DNA of 7,758 nt. It comes from Candidatus Hermodarchaeota archaeon. GTDB lineage: Archaea; Asgardarchaeota; Hermodarchaeia; Hermodarchaeales; Hermodarchaeaceae. The DNA lies in the NCBI GenBank assembly GCA_016840595.1, contig JAEOSA010000091.1, forward strand, positions 1-7,758, read 5' to 3'. Made by a program: the position numbers and the translations under genes. Below are positions 7,301 to 7,758 of this stretch, piece after piece. A model generated the notes under the pieces. The model did not search any database. It worked only from the letters and a program-made list of their open reading frames with translations, and was not told the DNA's origin. Positions within the stretch are counted from its first letter, which is position 1, and every line of letters starts with the position of its first letter.

Positions 7301-7391
7301 ATTCACTAACACCATTGGCTTCCATTTTCTTTCGAATCTTTGCAGGAAAATTAGCAATATCTGCAATCGGAATGGAGGGTTGACCTACCAT
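4317..7391 (-). CDS. Unrecognised ~1024-residue protein: HhH-like N-terminus, long all-helical body, beta-rich C-terminus
   Basis: I do not recognise this family. From ATG 7391 it has 1024 residues (1027 from GTG 7400). ATG is preferred because GGTG lies six bases upstream, the same spacing as at the M42 gene. The first 60 or so residues (IADIANFPAKIRKKMEANG and what follows) resemble a helix-hairpin-helix fold such as that at the Rad51 N-terminus. Residues from about 60 to 860 are almost wholly amphipathic helix, rich in Leu, Gln, Ala, Thr and Glu and poor in Gly and Pro, like an alpha-solenoid or TPR-type scaffold without a clean repeat period. The last 163 residues switch to alternating hydrophobic strands (FRFNLQFELQLDI, TATVTFHILAVEAL, ETLQINIQIA), suggesting a beta-sandwich. 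There is no signal peptide, membrane helix, Walker motif or nuclease motif. Only four cysteines are present, two of them in the C-terminal part. A scaffold or adaptor role is inference only. Confidence 0.85.
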   Translation of the reverse strand: MVGQPSIPIADIANFPAKIRKKMEANGVSELAQLFLAEKKLIDAVKLAKLTDISIREALETRQAGRRHMESILANITAKRKVEPLELLWKIHWLLGTVPEGEHRLELLALEGSAISTLLETLETTLAQTIDRILMVFLHRLLVVPETTLKAEYQQLIDFTEKYQRRSLLAYQITKVKPVLLTLCEETEPTKLIVQLRKLQKCWKSLFQAIKQRGDTQGMTILTAVRAMDSLEILDLSEHHLKDRIEKTMTTAKLRQSQLTQITTAMNAAVELRDAYLTAKLATRASQIWFELAQGKPGKAFGDDLLRSLRFSRTATFHFRASDSLSGAVKQLEHLVHLIGEIPSDSTEALEEAVTGVLQTFVSTTPLLDRPADETFLLRASKRIDTLISRLIPQLSSRESRYQLAQLHVQFQQTNIKQLQQLGTEPAKYKVLNREFIQALLRLADTAPDEEKQELLKTATEHTNQIIGESKKIAKISEQDLEVISAVASNLAQYPAETLSEPAKHLLEQSHQLNEQLYFQTKDPQIRAQLALQLLLTKTIPDSSGKIQATFPSKELDKLEEFASTALVANVKAKKRNETLKAGSLLVWIVIQRLRETQEANDVSKLKEDARDFAEKTFTFTPSSSELTGETFPFGFLLLRDINELVHDERPEEDSQWEQLLTQSEQFAQTLAKAASSRGDTTSQILALSAAGTATAKLATITPSVPQRLRLLRRATTQIQKALQAASTQGNPSDIEAALSQYDQLMRARLTMATSIPAQLPIFEEWNQTYIEAIKALETTDASDSVNRLQAYRILNAQIPLTFSFLSEGKMNIDTARRKLTELLQEAGQIGSPDQAKLTQQLERRWAFQLGEDSLLTAGFRLEDAETNITLADEHFRFNLQFELQLDINGQTTQKLRSFPFLRIAPQPNDLIWYDETPILCSTYSNDGIYTCLTLQDPSKTNIAIGLWLVVAKELTATVTFHILAVEALSQDSEGIAIQLAGAQVHLPKQPVVAERRETKGVLLYELALKPGYPETLQINIQIA

Positions 7392-7397
7392 AATTAG

Positions 7398-7401
7398 CAC
7401 C
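7398..7401 (-). promoter_or_regulatory. Ribosome binding site deciding the start of the large helical protein
   Basis: The minus strand reads GGTG six bases before ATG 7389-7391, matching part of GGAGGTGAT. Using GTG at 7398-7400 as the start instead would leave no ribosome site upstream. Confidence 0.45.
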
Positions 7402-7430
7402 GTCTATTCACTAGGAAGGGGAGGAATACA

Positions 7431-7573
7431 AGGATAAGAAATTTTGCTGAAGGGCGTTACTTGGCTTTTGCTCTCGCAGATTCAACACGTTAGTGAAGAC
7501 CCATTCCAGGTTTTTTAAACTGCCTCATCTGGAATCTTTAAACAGCACTATGGGTTTGGGTAATTCTTATCCT
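7431..7573. repeat. Nested inverted repeats in the noncoding gap upstream of the large gene
   Basis: AGGATAAGAA (7431-7440) and TTCTTATCCT (7564-7573) are perfect 10-base inverted copies. Inside them, ATTCCAG (7503-7509) pairs with CTGGAAT (7529-7535). The adjoining ACCC (7499-7502) can pair with GGGT (7552-7555), so 11 contiguous bases on one side meet two segments on the other. The layout suits a folded leader RNA or a small structured RNA, or protein-binding DNA sites. No known RNA class was recognised. Confidence 0.4.
7511..7546 (-). promoter_or_regulatory. Tandem TTTAAA-type candidate TATA boxes for the large gene
   Basis: On the minus strand GCTGTTTAAAG (from 7546) and GCAGTTTAAAAAAC (from 7523) are near-copies 23 bases apart, both TATA-like. 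Starts about 25 bases downstream would leave leaders of roughly 100 bases or more. A third, closer option is AAAATTTCTTAT near 7436-7447. Which one is used cannot be told from sequence. Confidence 0.3.
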
Positions 7574-7601
7574 AGGTGAAGACAATCCATATCTCATCTC
7601 T

Positions 7602-7622
7602 CCTCATCTATTTTAGAAGAGG
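7602..7622 (-). terminator. Hairpin just after the right-edge gene, possible terminator
   Basis: CCTCTTCTA and TAGATGAGG on the minus strand form a nine-pair stem with one T-T mismatch and a three-base loop, beginning five bases after the stop codon at 7627. No T-run follows, so it could be a 3'-end stabiliser rather than a true terminator. Confidence 0.35.
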
Positions 7623-7626
7623 TGCG

Positions 7627-7758
7627 CTAATCACTTTGATAATTGCCTTCACCTACCCAGTAATTGCCCTGTTTCACGATAATTTTACCTTCTTTGTGTT
7701 CCCAGTATAGTTGAGTTAGGAGAGAAGGCCAGAAGCCAAAAACAAGGACGCCCAAGAT
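7627..7758 (-). CDS. C-terminal 43 residues of an unidentified, probably membrane, protein (partial)
   Basis: The minus strand is open from the window edge to TAG at 7627-7629. It reads 43 residues: ILGVLVFGFWPSLLTQLYW, a hydrophobic stretch that looks like a membrane helix, followed by a polar tail (EHKEGKIIVKQG, then NYWVGEGNYQSD). The clean switch from helix to charged tail, and a hairpin directly after the stop, argue that this is the real end of a gene. It points the same way as the large helical protein, 235 bases upstream of that protein's start. Too little is visible to name a family. Confidence 0.6.
   Translation of the reverse strand: MLGVLVFGFWPSLLTQLYWEHKEGKIIVKQGNYWVGEGNYQSD

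Noticed and set aside
7392..7626. tRNA, C/D-box RNA or CRISPR array in the noncoding gap
   Set aside because: No cloverleaf with a T-arm GTTCGA-type loop, no exact C and D boxes with proper spacing, and no regularly spaced repeats were found. The only order is the nested inverted repeats reported above.
1..7758. Insertion sequence or prophage boundaries
   Set aside because: No transposase, integrase, terminal inverted repeats with target duplication, or tRNA-associated attachment site could be seen.

Overview
The window looks like a piece of an archaeal chromosome of moderate, slightly AT-leaning composition. Three things support this. An aldehyde:ferredoxin oxidoreductase-type tungstoenzyme, a DeoC aldolase, an M42 aminopeptidase and a PAP2-type membrane phosphatase occur together. 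The start sites carry GGTG, AGGTGA, AGGAGG or GAGG, which match the archaeal 16S anti-Shine-Dalgarno. Plausible TATA-like boxes lie upstream, and genes are tightly packed. A lineage such as Asgard archaea is possible but cannot be shown from this sequence alone.

Layout: (1) 1-817, minus strand, an M42 aminopeptidase running off the left edge; the canonical metal-binding His of its AHxDE motif reads Gln. (2) 818-964, a divergent promoter region with an imperfect palindrome. (3) 965-1786 and 1798-3588, plus strand, a two-gene operon: a DeoC deoxyribose-phosphate aldolase with an unusual C-terminal four-cysteine tail, then an AOR-family tungsten/ferredoxin oxidoreductase, with 11 bp between them. 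(4) 3683-4306 (or from 3647), plus strand, a six-helix PAP2-like phosphatase. (5) 4317-7391, minus strand, a protein of about 1024 residues that I do not recognise, convergent with the PAP2 gene and separated by only 10 bp. It appears to have a small HhH-like N-terminus, a very long all-helical body and a beta-rich C-terminus. (6) 7392-7626, a noncoding stretch with nested inverted repeats and repeated TTTAAA elements. (7) 7627-7758, minus strand, the C-terminal end of another gene, probably a membrane protein, entering from the right edge.

The clearest biological story is the deoC-AOR pair. DeoC splits 2-deoxyribose 5-phosphate into acetaldehyde and glyceraldehyde 3-phosphate. AOR-family enzymes oxidise aldehydes, and in the GAPOR branch glyceraldehyde 3-phosphate itself, with ferredoxin as acceptor. 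The operon therefore looks like a deoxynucleoside salvage or catabolism module that feeds electrons into ferredoxin. The added Cys-rich tail on DeoC and the unrecognised 1024-residue solenoid-like protein are the two parts most likely to hide something undescribed.
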